In this document: positions 1-7,225 of the stretch, piece by piece | How positions within the stretch are numbered: position 1 is the stretch's first letter | Layout: every line of letters starts with the position of its first letter | From: Oscillospiraceae bacterium | Lineage (GTDB): Bacteria > Bacillota > Clostridia > Oscillospirales > Oscillospiraceae | Assembly (NCBI GenBank): GCA_021205585.1 | Contig: JAJPXI010000225.1 | Span: 1-8,852, forward strand | Direction: 5' to 3' | DNA length: 8,852 nucleotides | The notes under the pieces: model-generated | Databases searched by the model: none | Told to the model about the DNA's origin: nothing | The model's input: the letters and a program-made list of their open reading frames with translations, nothing else | Translations under genes and position numbers: made by a program

Positions 1-461
1 CAAGTGGGCTCGGCCGTCACTTCGCCATCGTTCCAGGTGTGCTCCCCTGTGGCGGGAACGGTGGTGGTCGCCCGGGCCAGTTCCTCGTTGCAGTTGGCGC
101 AGTAGATGACCGTGTCGTAGGAGCCTTTCTCGGTGCAGGTGGCATTTTTCACATTCTCCGTCACCGCGTCTTCCAGGTTCCAGCTGTGGCCGGTGGCGGC
201 GATGGTCACGTCGGCCTCGGTCAGCTCCACGGTGCCCAGAATGTTGGAGAAGCGCTGGCCGCAGGAGGCGCAGTAGTAGTAGGCGATGTTGCCGGCTTCG
301 GTGCAGGTGGGATTACTCGCTGCCATGTACTCGATGTCCTTATGGCCAGTGGCGGCAACGGTGACGGCCTCAAGGGTGGTCTCCTTCGTCCCGTCCTCGT
401 CGGCAAAGAGGGTGCCGCAGGTCTCGCAGCACCAATACTCGGTATTGCCGTCCTCGGTGCA
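1..461 (-). repeat. Cys repeats (ATCTExG...YxCxxC), zinc-ribbon-like, cut by window edge
   Basis: Three complete units are seen, each with TCTExG, then an aromatic stretch and a CxxC pair: Cys1678 with Cys1689/1692 (an extra Cys1688 gives WCCETCG), Cys1730 with Cys1741/1744, and Cys1786 with Cys1798/1801. ATGH or ATGEH links follow. A fourth unit begins at the edge (AEPT then a TG- codon, probably Cys1831). A half-unit with Cys1662 (LCTHSADLTH) comes before the first. The first Cys recurs every 52, 56 and 45 residues. Repeats of this kind are widespread in Clostridia surface proteins. Metal binding is plausible but not shown. Confidence 0.85.
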
Positions 462-3400
462 GGTGGCGTCCGCGGCCTCCACATGGGTCAGGTCGGCGCT
501 GTGGGTGCAGAGCGTCCAGGCGTCGTCCCCGTCCTCGGTGGTGGTCAGATACAGGCTGGCGCCGCTAACGGTAAGCAGGTCCGCGTCGTCCTCACTGACC
601 ACGATCCGGTCACTCGCATAGGCTGCCACGATGGAACCGTCGGCGTTCACCGTGTAGGTGGTCTCCGAGATGCTGGTGATGTAGTCGGTCCCCGCAGTGG
701 ATGTCAGGCTGAAGTTGATAGTGTCTGTGGAGGAGTAGACGGTAGTCACGTTGAGCTGCGTTTCCAGGCCGCCGTCCAGAAGCAGATAGGCGGTGGCGTA
801 GGTCTCGGTGGCCTCGGAGGTGATGGTGTACACATAGGTCGTAATGTCGCTGGCCACAAAGCCGCTTTCCTCATCGTCCAGATTGAGGATGCTCGCCGTC
901 TGGGTAGAGGTGCCAACAGACAGCAGCGCCACGGTCTCCTCGATGGTCGGACTGCCGGTGATGGTCAGCGTACCGCTGGTGTAGTTGTTGGAGCTCTGCT
1001 GCCCCATAGCCCGGCTGTTGCTGGCGCTGGGGCTGACGGCGATGCCGCCGTCGATTGCCGTTGTGGTCACGTTTCCATCGTCATCCGTCACGGTTTGACA
1101 GCCGGTGTTGTTGGCAATGGTGCCGCCGGAGATGGTGGCCGTGCTGTCGCCGGCCACATACACGCCCGCGCCAAAGCCGCCGAAGCCGTAGAAGTTTTCC
1201 GTACCCATGCCGGTGGTCTGGCTGCTGGACTCCTTCGCCTTATAGGAGGCGGTGTTGTACTCAATGGTGCCGCCGGTCATGGTGAAGGTGCCCGGAGCAT
1301 CCCAGGCGGTTTCGGCGCTGTCAGAGTGGTAGTTCGTCGAGGCGTTGTACACGCCGCCGCCGTATCCGGCGGAGTTGTAGGAGATCTCGCCGCCGGACAG
1401 GTTGAAGGTGCCCGCGTTGTACACGCCTCCGCCGTATCCCTGATCGGAGGATGTCATGTTGCCGCCGGTGCTGCCGCCGCACATATTACCGGTGATGGCG
1501 CCGCCGGTCATATTAAAGGTGCCGTAGTTGGCCACGCCACCGCCATAGGGATAGGCTGAACCACTCGTGCTGCCACCGGCGCCACCGTTTACACTGCCAG
1601 TGGTGTTAAAACCGGTGATGGTAGCGTCACCGGACAGGATAAACTCGGCACCCTCGGCATTGTAGACTGCGCCGCTGTGGACAGTGGAGCGGTCGGTTGT
1701 GTAAGTGTAGCTCCCGGCGTCATCAAGGACGGGATCGTTATTGTCGTCCCGAGCCAGCAGGAAGCCGTTGATGGTGCCGCCACTCATATTAAAGGTGCCT
1801 CCATTAGAAATAGCTGCACCGACGTTGTTGGCTGCGGAAGCCTGATTTGTATAGTACCCCTGCAGGTCCACGTCAAATGTACCGCCGGTCCAGTTCAGGG
1901 TGCCGCCGTTGTAGAGGGCAGACTGGAGGGAGGGCAGGTTGGTCAGATAAGCCCCGTCTTGTACGGTCAGGGTCCCCAGGTTGTAGATGGGCATGTAGGT
2001 TCCATAGCCGATGGTGGTTGTCGTTGTCTCCCCGGTGTCTTTGTCGGTGTTGGTGCTGGTAACGGTGTAATCCATGCTGTCCCGCACCTGGCATTCATCC
2101 AGGGTGACGGCGCCGCCCTCGGCGATGTAAATGACCAGGCCGTACTGTCCGCCATAGGTGCCGCTGATTCCACCGCCGGTCAGAACGGAGCCGCCGGTCA
2201 ACTCCACGCTGGCCCCATCGGCCACATAGAGGCACCGGGCCTGGTCCCCACCGTTCACGGTCAGGCCGGTCAGGGTGACGTTCCCGCCCTGGACGGACAG
2301 AATGGCCACGCCCTCCTTAGAACTGGAGGTCACAATCAGGTCCGCGTCCGCATCCTCAACGTAAATGGCGTACTCGCCCTGGCCGTCGATGGTCACATCG
2401 TAGTCGATGACCACGCTGTCGGCCACAGTGAAGCTGTCGCTGAGGTAGATGGTGGCGGCCCCGGCCTCTAAAGCGGCGTTCAGAGTCTCCTCACTGTAGA
2501 CGGTCTGGACCATGGTGTTTTTACCGGGGATGCTGACAGACAGGGTGTAGGTGCCGCCATAGTCCCCCAGACCCTCGATGGTGATGTTGGCCACCCAGTT
2601 GACCGTGTCGATCTCGTAGGAAGCAACCTGGTAGTCCCTCCCCTCAACCAGTTCATCGTTATTGTATTTCACGGTGATGGTATACTGGTCGCCGTTGCTG
2701 CTGTCGTAGCTGATGGACACCGTAACCGGCGCGCCCTCGGCGCCCAGGTCGGTGTAAGACGCCACGACAACGGCGTAGGGCAGGACCACCGCGTCGCCGG
2801 TCAGGTCGTTCGCGGGGGTGACGGTGGCGAGGGCGATTTGGACCGTATCGGCCTCAGCGTCCTCCGAGACGGTGTTGTCCCCGCTGTAGGCGACGGTATA
2901 GTTTGCGCTGTCGACCACCGTTTCATCGCAAGTGATCTGCACGTCCGGCTCCACCGTGCCGTCGTGATAGGTGGCGTAGTAGACAGGCACGGTGATGACT
3001 TCATAGGTGTTGTTGGCCAGGGTGGTCTCCCCCAGGGTGTAAACCGTGTTTCCATCCTCATCGGCGGAGGTGGTCACGCTGGTGGTGTCCGCGGCGTAGA
3101 CCGTACTGCCGTCCTCGGCGGTGTAGGCGTAGAGGGTGGCGGTGACGGCGTCGCCGCTGTCATACACCGCGCCGTCCAGCAGCTCGGCGCCACAGTCCGC
3201 CAGATCCAGCCGATAGAGGGAGGCGGAGTTGGCATCAACCGTGGTGGTGTTCCCGCCCTCGTCGGTCTCCGTCGTGGTGTCCATTTTCAGGGTGCGGATG
3301 GAATCCGTGTCGCTGTAGACCAGCATCTCCAGGTCGCTGTCGGTCAGGGTGTAGCCGTCGTCGCCGGTGGTGCCGACGACCACTGTAGGATCACCGGAGA

Positions 3401-5492
3401 TGCTGGCGAAGGAGTAGTACAGGGTGTTCTGCAGCGCGCCGGTCAGCTGAATCTTCGCTCCGGAGGCCAGGACGATCTCCGGGCTGCCCGTCACAGCGCC
3501 GTCGGTTATCAGGTTGTAGTTTTTACTTGCATAGTTGATCGTACCGGCGGTCCCGTTGTCGTTCTGCAACACCGTGCAGCCGTTCAGGGTCAGGCCAAGG
3601 CTGTAGCTGCTGCAGTTGATGGCGTAGTCCGGGCCGGAGACGGTGGAATTCTCCAGTTCTGCAGACCAGAAACTCAAATAAATTCCGGTGGTCCCGCCCG
3701 CAATAGTGCTGCCGCTGATGGAAGCCTCACCTTTATAGCTTGTGCTTGTTGCAGTCATATAAACGGCGATCCCGTCTGTGGATGCCAGGGTGGAATCTTT
3801 GATCGTCAGACTGCTCAAAAAACCGCCGTATAGCAGCGTGCCGGAGCAGTTCTCCGTCGTTGTATTCCGAATGGTGGCAGATATGATTTTGTAGGAAGAA
3901 CTGCCGCCATAAAGAGCAACATCGGCTGTTGTATAACTGTCGCCACCGGAGAGATTTTTAAGGGTAACGGTATCTAAGGTGAAATATCCTTTCCCTTTGA
4001 AGTAAATAAACCGCTGGCTGTTCCCATCGATGGTCATGTTTTGGAAGGTCAGAGAATGGGTGGTAGTGATCGTAAACATGGTCAGGCTGTTCGCGCTCAC
4101 ATCTTTGCCGCTGGGGGCGGACAGGGTGTAGCCCTGGCCGTCGATGGTCACGCTGCTGTAGGGAATCGTGTTCGACAAAGTTTGAGCGGCAGTCAGAGCA
4201 ATATCATTGTCCAGATAAATGGTGATATCGTCTGTGTCGTATTCCCCGCTTGTCATAGCGTTCAGCAGTTCGTCCTCAGTTGTGACATGGACTCCGTCTG
4301 CAGCCGAGACGCGCTTGAAAACGGCGGTGTTGTCCACCAGAGTCAAGGTGCGGTTCGTGGTGCCGTCATAGACCAGGTTCTCCAGGTCGCTGTCGGTCAG
4401 GGAATAGTCATTCGTGCCGCAGGCCACCACCGGGTCGGTGAGACTGATGCTGTCTCTGAAGGAGAAGGTCAGCTGGTTTTGCAATGTGCCGGACAGCTGA
4501 ATTTTCGCCCCGTTGGTCAGAACCAGCTCCATGCTGGGAATGGTGCCGTCGGTCGTCAGGACGGCGTTGCTGGAGGTCAGGGCGATTTTGACAGGCAAAT
4601 CGCCGTTGCTCAGGGTCACGTTGCTCGAAGGGTAGGTAAAGCTGCTGGAGCTTGTGGAGATTGCGAGGGAGTCGCTGTTGTTCCCCGTGCCGATGATAGA
4701 GGAATTGGACAGCGTCAGGGTGGTATACGTCGACCCGCCGGCATAGACTCCGTAGATGGAATAGCTCTCTGTATCCGTCATATTTATTGTGCTTCCCTCT
4801 ATGGTTACCGCACTATTGACGTTCACGGAAGAGGCGTTTACTCGAATGACGCTGGTTTTGTCGGAGGTGCTTACAGAGGTCAGGGTAGAGTCCGACACAC
4901 TTATCGTGCCACAGCTTGCATATACCAGGCATCCGGTCCCGCTGATGGTCGAATTTTTGATCGTCACGCCGCTTGCATTAGCGCTTGTGGCAACATTAAA
5001 ATAGATGCCTCCATTTGTTGTGCCCTTGGTATTTGTCAGGGTAATATTATCCAAATTCAGCCAGCAGTTTGTCGCGTATTTGGTACTATTGCTGTTAAAA
5101 AGCTGCTGTTCTTTCGCGTCAATTTTGATGTTCTGGAACGTCAGGGACTTGGAGGATATATTAGCTGCCATATAAAACATTGCGCTACTGCCGGAGCCGG
5201 TCAGAGTATGACAAACTCCTTTTTCATCTGTGCCGTTGATCACTACGTTTAAATGACTGATATCAGAAGTGGAAATGTATGTAGACGTCAATGCAATATC
5301 GGCTGTCAGCCGAACGATAAGCTGGTCACAACTGCTGTAATCGGTGCTTTTCAGCGCATCTCTCAACTCATCCTCAGTCGCCACGTCAACGGTATAGGTG
5401 GTGCTATCCTCTGCCGATGCGCAGGTGATTACCATGGAGAGGACCATGGCCAGCACCAGCAACAGGCTTGTACACCTTTTTAGACTTTTCAT
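1..5492 (-). CDS. Giant secreted surface protein: tandem beta-helix modules, Ig-like segments, Cys-rich repeats (3' end outside window)
   Basis: The frame is open from an ATG at 5492 to the left edge: 1830 whole codons with no stop seen. The start follows an AAGGAGGG site with a 10-base spacer. A signal peptide is clear: basic MKSLKR, a hydrophobic stretch at about 9-24, and an ASA|ED cleavage site near residue 27. Residues 37-400 and 403-760 are two related modules, each opening with a TEDEL motif and ending with an AKIQL...LQN / LTDSDLE..VY block. Residues about 821-980 look like two Ig-like segments (YTVAYSGDN; DYGGTYTL). A third beta-helix opens near 998 (SEETLNAAL) and runs into Gly-rich GGGVYNAGTFNLSGG repeats at about 1195-1465. 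A beta-rich linker follows, then CxxC repeats from 1678 onward. Such proteins in Firmicutes are surface adhesins or glycan-binding proteins; that role is inferred. The anchor, if any, is beyond the window. It is the last visible gene of the run and is probably translationally coupled to the gene upstream. Confidence 0.88.
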   Translation of the reverse strand, partial: MKSLKRCTSLLLVLAMVLSMVITCASAEDSTTYTVDVATEDELRDALKSTDYSSCDQLIVRLTADIALTSTYISTSDISHLNVVINGTDEKGVCHTLTGSGSSAMFYMAANISSKSLTFQNIKIDAKEQQLFNSNSTKYATNCWLNLDNITLTNTKGTTNGGIYFNVATSANASGVTIKNSTISGTGCLVYASCGTISVSDSTLTSVSTSDKTSVIRVNASSVNVNSAVTIEGSTINMTDTESYSIYGVYAGGSTYTTLTLSNSSIIGTGNNSDSLAISTSSSSFTYPSSNVTLSNGDLPVKIALTSSNAVLTTDGTIPSMELVLTNGAKIQLSGTLQNQLTFSFRDSISLTDPVVACGTNDYSLTDSDLENLVYDGTTNRTLTLVDNTAVFKRVSAADGVHVTTEDELLNAMTSGEYDTDDITIYLDNDIALTAAQTLSNTIPYSSVTIDGQGYTLSAPSGKDVSANSLTMFTITTTHSLTFQNMTIDGNSQRFIYFKGKGYFTLDTVTLKNLSGGDSYTTADVALYGGSSSYKIISATIRNTTTENCSGTLLYGGFLSSLTIKDSTLASTDGIAVYMTATSTSYKGEASISGSTIAGGTTGIYLSFWSAELENSTVSGPDYAINCSSYSLGLTLNGCTVLQNDNGTAGTINYASKNYNLITDGAVTGSPEIVLASGAKIQLTGALQNTLYYSFASISGDPTVVVGTTGDDGYTLTDSDLEMLVYSDTDSIRTLKMDTTTETDEGGNTTTVDANSASLYRLDLADCGAELLDGAVYDSGDAVTATLYAYTAEDGSTVYAADTTSVTTSADEDGNTVYTLGETTLANNTYEVITVPVYYATYHDGTVEPDVQITCDETVVDSANYTVAYSGDNTVSEDAEADTVQIALATVTPANDLTGDAVVLPYAVVVASYTDLGAEGAPVTVSISYDSSNGDQYTITVKYNNDELVEGRDYQVASYEIDTVNWVANITIEGLGDYGGTYTLSVSIPGKNTMVQTVYSEETLNAALEAGAATIYLSDSFTVADSVVIDYDVTIDGQGEYAIYVEDADADLIVTSSSKEGVAILSVQGGNVTLTGLTVNGGDQARCLYVADGASVELTGGSVLTGGGISGTYGGQYGLVIYIAEGGAVTLDECQVRDSMDYTVTSTNTDKDTGETTTTTIGYGTYMPIYNLGTLTVQDGAYLTNLPSLQSALYNGGTLNWTGGTFDVDLQGYYTNQASAANNVGAAISNGGTFNMSGGTINGFLLARDDNNDPVLDDAGSYTYTTDRSTVHSGAVYNAEGAEFILSGDATITGFNTTGSVNGGAGGSTSGSAYPYGGGVANYGTFNMTGGAITGNMCGGSTGGNMTSSDQGYGGGVYNAGTFNLSGGEISYNSAGYGGGVYNASTNYHSDSAETAWDAPGTFTMTGGTIEYNTASYKAKESSSQTTGMGTENFYGFGGFGAGVYVAGDSTATISGGTIANNTGCQTVTDDDGNVTTTAIDGGIAVSPSASNSRAMGQQSSNNYTSGTLTITGSPTIEETVALLSVGTSTQTASILNLDDEESGFVASDITTYVYTITSEATETYATAYLLLDGGLETQLNVTTVYSSTDTINFSLTSTAGTDYITSISETTYTVNADGSIVAAYASDRIVVSEDDADLLTVSGASLYLTTTEDGDDAWTLCTHSADLTHVEAADATCTEDGNTEYWCCETCGTLFADEDGTKETTLEAVTVAATGHKDIEYMAASNPTCTEAGNIAYYYCASCGQRFSNILGTVELTEADVTIAATGHSWNLEDAVTENVKNATCTEKGSYDTVIYCANCNEELARATTTVPATGEHTWNDGEVTAEPT
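1270..1904 (-). repeat. Degenerate in-frame GTFNMSGG repeats (Gly-rich beta-helix rungs)
   Basis: Copies of a 23-base unit related to CCGCCGGTCATATTAAAGG (plus strand) begin at 1270, 1390, 1501, 1777 and 1882. The spacings (120, 111, 276 and 105 bases) are all multiples of three, so the reading frame is kept. On the minus strand they encode G-T-F-N-M-[TS]-G-G or close variants, usually after GGGVYNA or ISNGG. One repeat per 35-40 residues fits successive rungs or paired rungs of a right-handed parallel beta-helix. That fold is inferred from the family. Confidence 0.8.
3213..4286 (-). repeat. Tandem module copy 2 in the giant surface protein
   Basis: This encodes residues about 403-760. It opens with VTTEDELLNAM, shares DIALT and SLTFQNMTIDG with copy 1, and closes with GAKIQLTGALQN and YTLTDSDLEMLVY. 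The matching motifs are spaced 366 residues apart at the module starts and 350 at the AKIQL block, so small indels have built up since duplication. Confidence 0.75.
4293..5384 (-). repeat. Tandem module copy 1 in the giant surface protein
   Basis: This encodes residues about 37-400. It opens with VATEDELRDAL, continues through beta-helix-like strands (SLTFQNIKIDAK, STISGTG), and closes with GAKIQLSGTLQN and YSLTDSDLENLVY. The same order of motifs recurs in the next module about 350-366 residues later. The 22 bases at 4381-4402 are identical to 3328-3349. The boundaries are approximate. Confidence 0.75.
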
Positions 5493-5502
5493 GTCCGTTT
5501 TT

Positions 5503-5510
5503 CCCTCCTT
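5503..5510 (-). promoter_or_regulatory. Ribosome binding site of the giant surface gene, overlapping the upstream stop codon
   Basis: AAGGAGGG lies 10 bases before the ATG at 5492, and its first two bases are the last two of the upstream TAA (5511-5509). Ribosomes ending the upstream gene therefore finish on the next gene's initiation site, which suggests translational coupling. Confidence 0.85.
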
Positions 5511-7014
5511 AGGATTCAGCGTACAAGGTCGCCACGGTATCAACAGAGTCCCAGGTATACCCATTGGTGTTGCCAGCGTTATAATAGTCCGCACCGGCAG
5601 TGATCATGGCATTAATGACGCTGTTGTAATCGCTGCTGATCGTGGTGCCTGTTGTGCCCATCATCAGCTCCACGGCGTCATCCACATGATCGCTGGAGAC
5701 ATGGTAGATGTTCTCCACGAAGTAGGCGGTCACGTCGGCCGGGGTCAGGGAGATCCCGATGCTGTTCCCATCTTCATCCTTGAGGGCGGCCAGCTGATCG
5801 CTGTACATCAGGGCAAAATAGTAGGCCGTACCCAGGATGTTATCGGGCGCCTGCATGGAGGTACCGTAGACGGTGGAGGGCAGGGTGTTGTCCAGCACGG
5901 TGATGCCCGCGCTCTCCAGGGTGGAAATTTCAGACTCCGACAGGGAGGAGGAAAGCACTACATTGACGGCGGCCGCCAGTTGCGACAGGGTGTAGGTGCC
6001 AGCTTCGGCTTCCTCTCCCAGACCATCGGCGTACTGAGCCACGCGGCTGGAGCCGGTGGCAACGGTGTAGCTGTCGCTGCCGTTGACGGTCAGGTTGGTG
6101 CAGTAGATAACAGGACTCAGAATCTTATTCGCAAAGGCGTACTGAGCATAGTAGTAGATACCCATGGCGAAGTTGGCGTAGGTGGCGCCGCAGTCTGCAA
6201 CGGAGCCATACCGACCGGTCTTGGTGCTTCCATATGTGCCTTCGATCGAAGTGGCGATCGTGTACACGCCGTTGGCCATGGACTCAGTGGAGGCGAAGGT
6301 GCCGTCGTTCATGCAATAACCTGTGACTTTGGCGGTTTCATCGCTCGTGGTGTCCTTGCTGGTACTCCAGCCACCGAGGACCAGGGGACTGTAGCTGGAG
6401 TTGACAGTGGACTGGTAGTAGGCCAGACCGGTGTCATACGAGGAGGTGGTGGACCCAAGCAGCACGTCCGGCTCATAATAGAATACGGGGTTGCAGTTGA
6501 CGGTGGTCCCGCTGACATCGATGTCGATGGTGGTGGTGTTGTTGGCCGCGCCGGTGGGGCCGGATTTGGCGGAGTTAATCAGGGTATAGAAGCCGGTCCA
6601 GTTGGCGTAATCCGAGGCGGAGTAGGTGTTGCCACCGGCGTCGCTGTCGTCCACTTTGCCCAGATTATAATAGAAGGTAGCCAGGTAGATGTCCGGCACG
6701 GAGTTCCACTCAGAGCCGAAAATCTGCAGGTTGATGGGAGTCGTGCGGCCGTTGTATCCGGCGCTATTGTAGACGCCGGCGGCGTCGGTGGAGACAACAT
6801 TGATGCCCAGGATACTGAGCACCGGGGTGTTGGCCGCGGCGGTGGCGCCGGTCAGGATGTTGCTGTAGTTGGTGGTTGTGGAAAATTCGGTCAGTTGCGC
6901 TTCGGTGGGCGCGGTATAACCGGAGCTGAGGGTGATGGCCGACACGGAGCCGACCAGCAGGGCGGCGGTCAGAAAAATGGCAAGGATTCTGCCCTTGATT
7001 TTTGAAGATCTCAT
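5509..7014 (-). CDS. Secreted Tyr-rich protein, probable divergent ABC substrate-binding protein homologue
   Basis: 501 residues, complete. The ATG at 7014 follows GGAGG with a 9-base spacer. The signal peptide (MRSSKIKGR, hydrophobic 10-22, SVSA|IT cleavage near 26) has no lipobox Cys, so the product should be released or held non-covalently. The mature part has about 40 Tyr, only 7 Lys and 3 Arg, and four Cys (174, 234, 275, 305). Family signals are weak but repeated: NPVFYYEPDVLLG at 175-187; a helix at 247-258 leading to GRYGSVADC at 267-275 and FAMGIYYY at 282-289, like the RYGDP...YxxG segment of some metal-chelate binding proteins; ISTLESAGITVL at 363-374, which echoes QIQQLEAAGIT in the upstream binding protein; and NILGTAYYFALMY then YFVENIYHVSSDHV at 392-444, which resembles the C-terminal helices of that protein. 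I infer a BtuF/TroA-type fold; the ligand is unknown. At about 475 mature residues it is longer than a typical member (about 250-320). Confidence 0.85.
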   Translation of the reverse strand: MRSSKIKGRILAIFLTAALLVGSVSAITLSSGYTAPTEAQLTEFSTTTNYSNILTGATAAANTPVLSILGINVVSTDAAGVYNSAGYNGRTTPINLQIFGSEWNSVPDIYLATFYYNLGKVDDSDAGGNTYSASDYANWTGFYTLINSAKSGPTGAANNTTTIDIDVSGTTVNCNPVFYYEPDVLLGSTTSSYDTGLAYYQSTVNSSYSPLVLGGWSTSKDTTSDETAKVTGYCMNDGTFASTESMANGVYTIATSIEGTYGSTKTGRYGSVADCGATYANFAMGIYYYAQYAFANKILSPVIYCTNLTVNGSDSYTVATGSSRVAQYADGLGEEAEAGTYTLSQLAAAVNVVLSSSLSESEISTLESAGITVLDNTLPSTVYGTSMQAPDNILGTAYYFALMYSDQLAALKDEDGNSIGISLTPADVTAYFVENIYHVSSDHVDDAVELMMGTTGTTISSDYNSVINAMITAGADYYNAGNTNGYTWDSVDTVATLYAES

Positions 7015-7023
7015 AAATGATTA

Positions 7024-7028
7024 CCTCC
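7024..7028 (-). promoter_or_regulatory. Ribosome binding site of the 501-residue secreted protein
   Basis: GGAGG sits 9 bases before the ATG at 7014. This fixes that ATG, which gives a clean signal peptide, over the out-of-frame ATG at 7030 that overlaps the site itself. Confidence 0.8.
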
Positions 7029-7057
7029 ATACTGTAAATTTGGTTTTTGATGATGAT

Positions 7058-7144
7058 TCACTGCGCATAGTTTCTCTTGGCAGTGGAACTGCCAGGGGGA
7101 CCTCGAACCGGGCCCCAGGGGATAATGCCTGAAAACCGAAGCAT
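7058..7144 (-). CDS. Possible 28-residue small protein or leader peptide
   Basis: An ATG at 7144 lies 8 bases after AAAGGAGG (7153-7160), as good a ribosome site as those of the two downstream genes. The frame runs 28 codons to TGA. The peptide begins MLRFSGIIPWGPVRG, has a Pro/Gly-rich centre and a basic C-terminal part (TAKRNYAQ), and has no signal peptide or membrane span. I do not recognise it. It ends 43 bases before the secreted-protein ATG, and its codons overlap two hairpins, so it could be a regulatory leader, a small unrelated protein, or a remnant. The main support is the ribosome site; coding bias cannot be judged at this length. Confidence 0.35.
   Translation of the reverse strand: MLRFSGIIPWGPVRGPPGSSTAKRNYAQ
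7078..7094 (-). other. Perfect hairpin in the leader of the secreted-protein gene
   Basis: TGGCAGT-TCC-ACTGCCA on the minus strand forms a 7-bp stem with a 3-base loop, within the 28-codon ORF. It is not followed by a T-run, so it is not a standard terminator. It lies about 50 bases upstream of the secreted-protein ribosome site. Confidence 0.55.
7096..7116 (-). other. GC-rich hairpin next to the previous one
   Basis: On the minus strand GGGGCC pairs with GG-T-CCCC (one bulged T), leaving an 8-base loop CGGTTCGA. Only one base separates it from the hairpin at 7078-7094, so the transcript could form two stacked stems here. The GGTTCGA loop looks like a tRNA T-loop, but no cloverleaf surrounds it. 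Confidence 0.45.
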
Positions 7145-7172
7145 GGTTCGCGCCTCCTTTCGTTTTTGATTT

Positions 7173-7190
7173 TCCTCCCCACGGGGAGGA
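7173..7190 (-). other. Perfect inverted repeat downstream of the large binding-protein gene
   Basis: TCCTCCCC-GT-GGGGAGGA on the minus strand is an 8-bp perfect inverted repeat with a 2-base centre (in practice a shorter stem with a tetraloop). It begins 36 bases past the stop codon at 7226. AAAATC follows, not a T-run, so it is a poor intrinsic terminator. It could be an RNA-stabilising stem at the 3' end of the upstream message, or could affect the AAAGGAGG site 12 bases further on. Confidence 0.55.
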
Positions 7191-7225
7191 CGGTTATGTC
7201 AACGCCTTGCGGCGAGGACCGCAGA

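Noticed and set aside
39..1559. Long plus-strand open frame (506 codons), with similar ones at 1677-2471, 2838-3833 and 4041-5252
   Set aside because: They lie in the codon-aligned antisense register of the giant minus-strand gene, which has signal-peptide, repeat and Cys motifs. The plus frames stay open because the sense gene rarely uses TTA, CTA or TCA; for example, the break at 2469-2471 is a sense TTA Leu codon.
1270..1904. CRISPR-like array from the regularly spaced 23-base repeats
   Set aside because: The repeats are degenerate, in frame with the surface gene, unevenly spaced, and encode conserved Gly-rich rungs.
5398..7005. Plus-strand open frame of 535 codons
   Set aside because: It is the codon-aligned antisense of the secreted protein. 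The minus frame has a signal peptide, a ribosome site and family motifs; the plus product is Gly/Val-rich with no recognisable motif.
6764..7030. Alternative start at ATG 7030 upstream of the secreted protein
   Set aside because: It is in another frame and overlaps the GGAGG site; the product has no signal peptide or motif.
7095..7120. tRNA fragment (GGTTCGA T-loop motif)
   Set aside because: There is no acceptor, D or anticodon arm around it; the motif is just the loop of a GC-rich hairpin.
7173..7190. Intrinsic terminator after the large binding-protein gene
   Set aside because: The stem is strong, but A-rich sequence follows it on the minus strand and no T-run follows on either strand, so termination is not supported.
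7174..7202. TTGACA on the minus strand (7202-7197) as a -35 box
   Set aside because: At 16-18 bases downstream the sequence is G-rich (GGGAGG-like), with no TATAAT-like -10.
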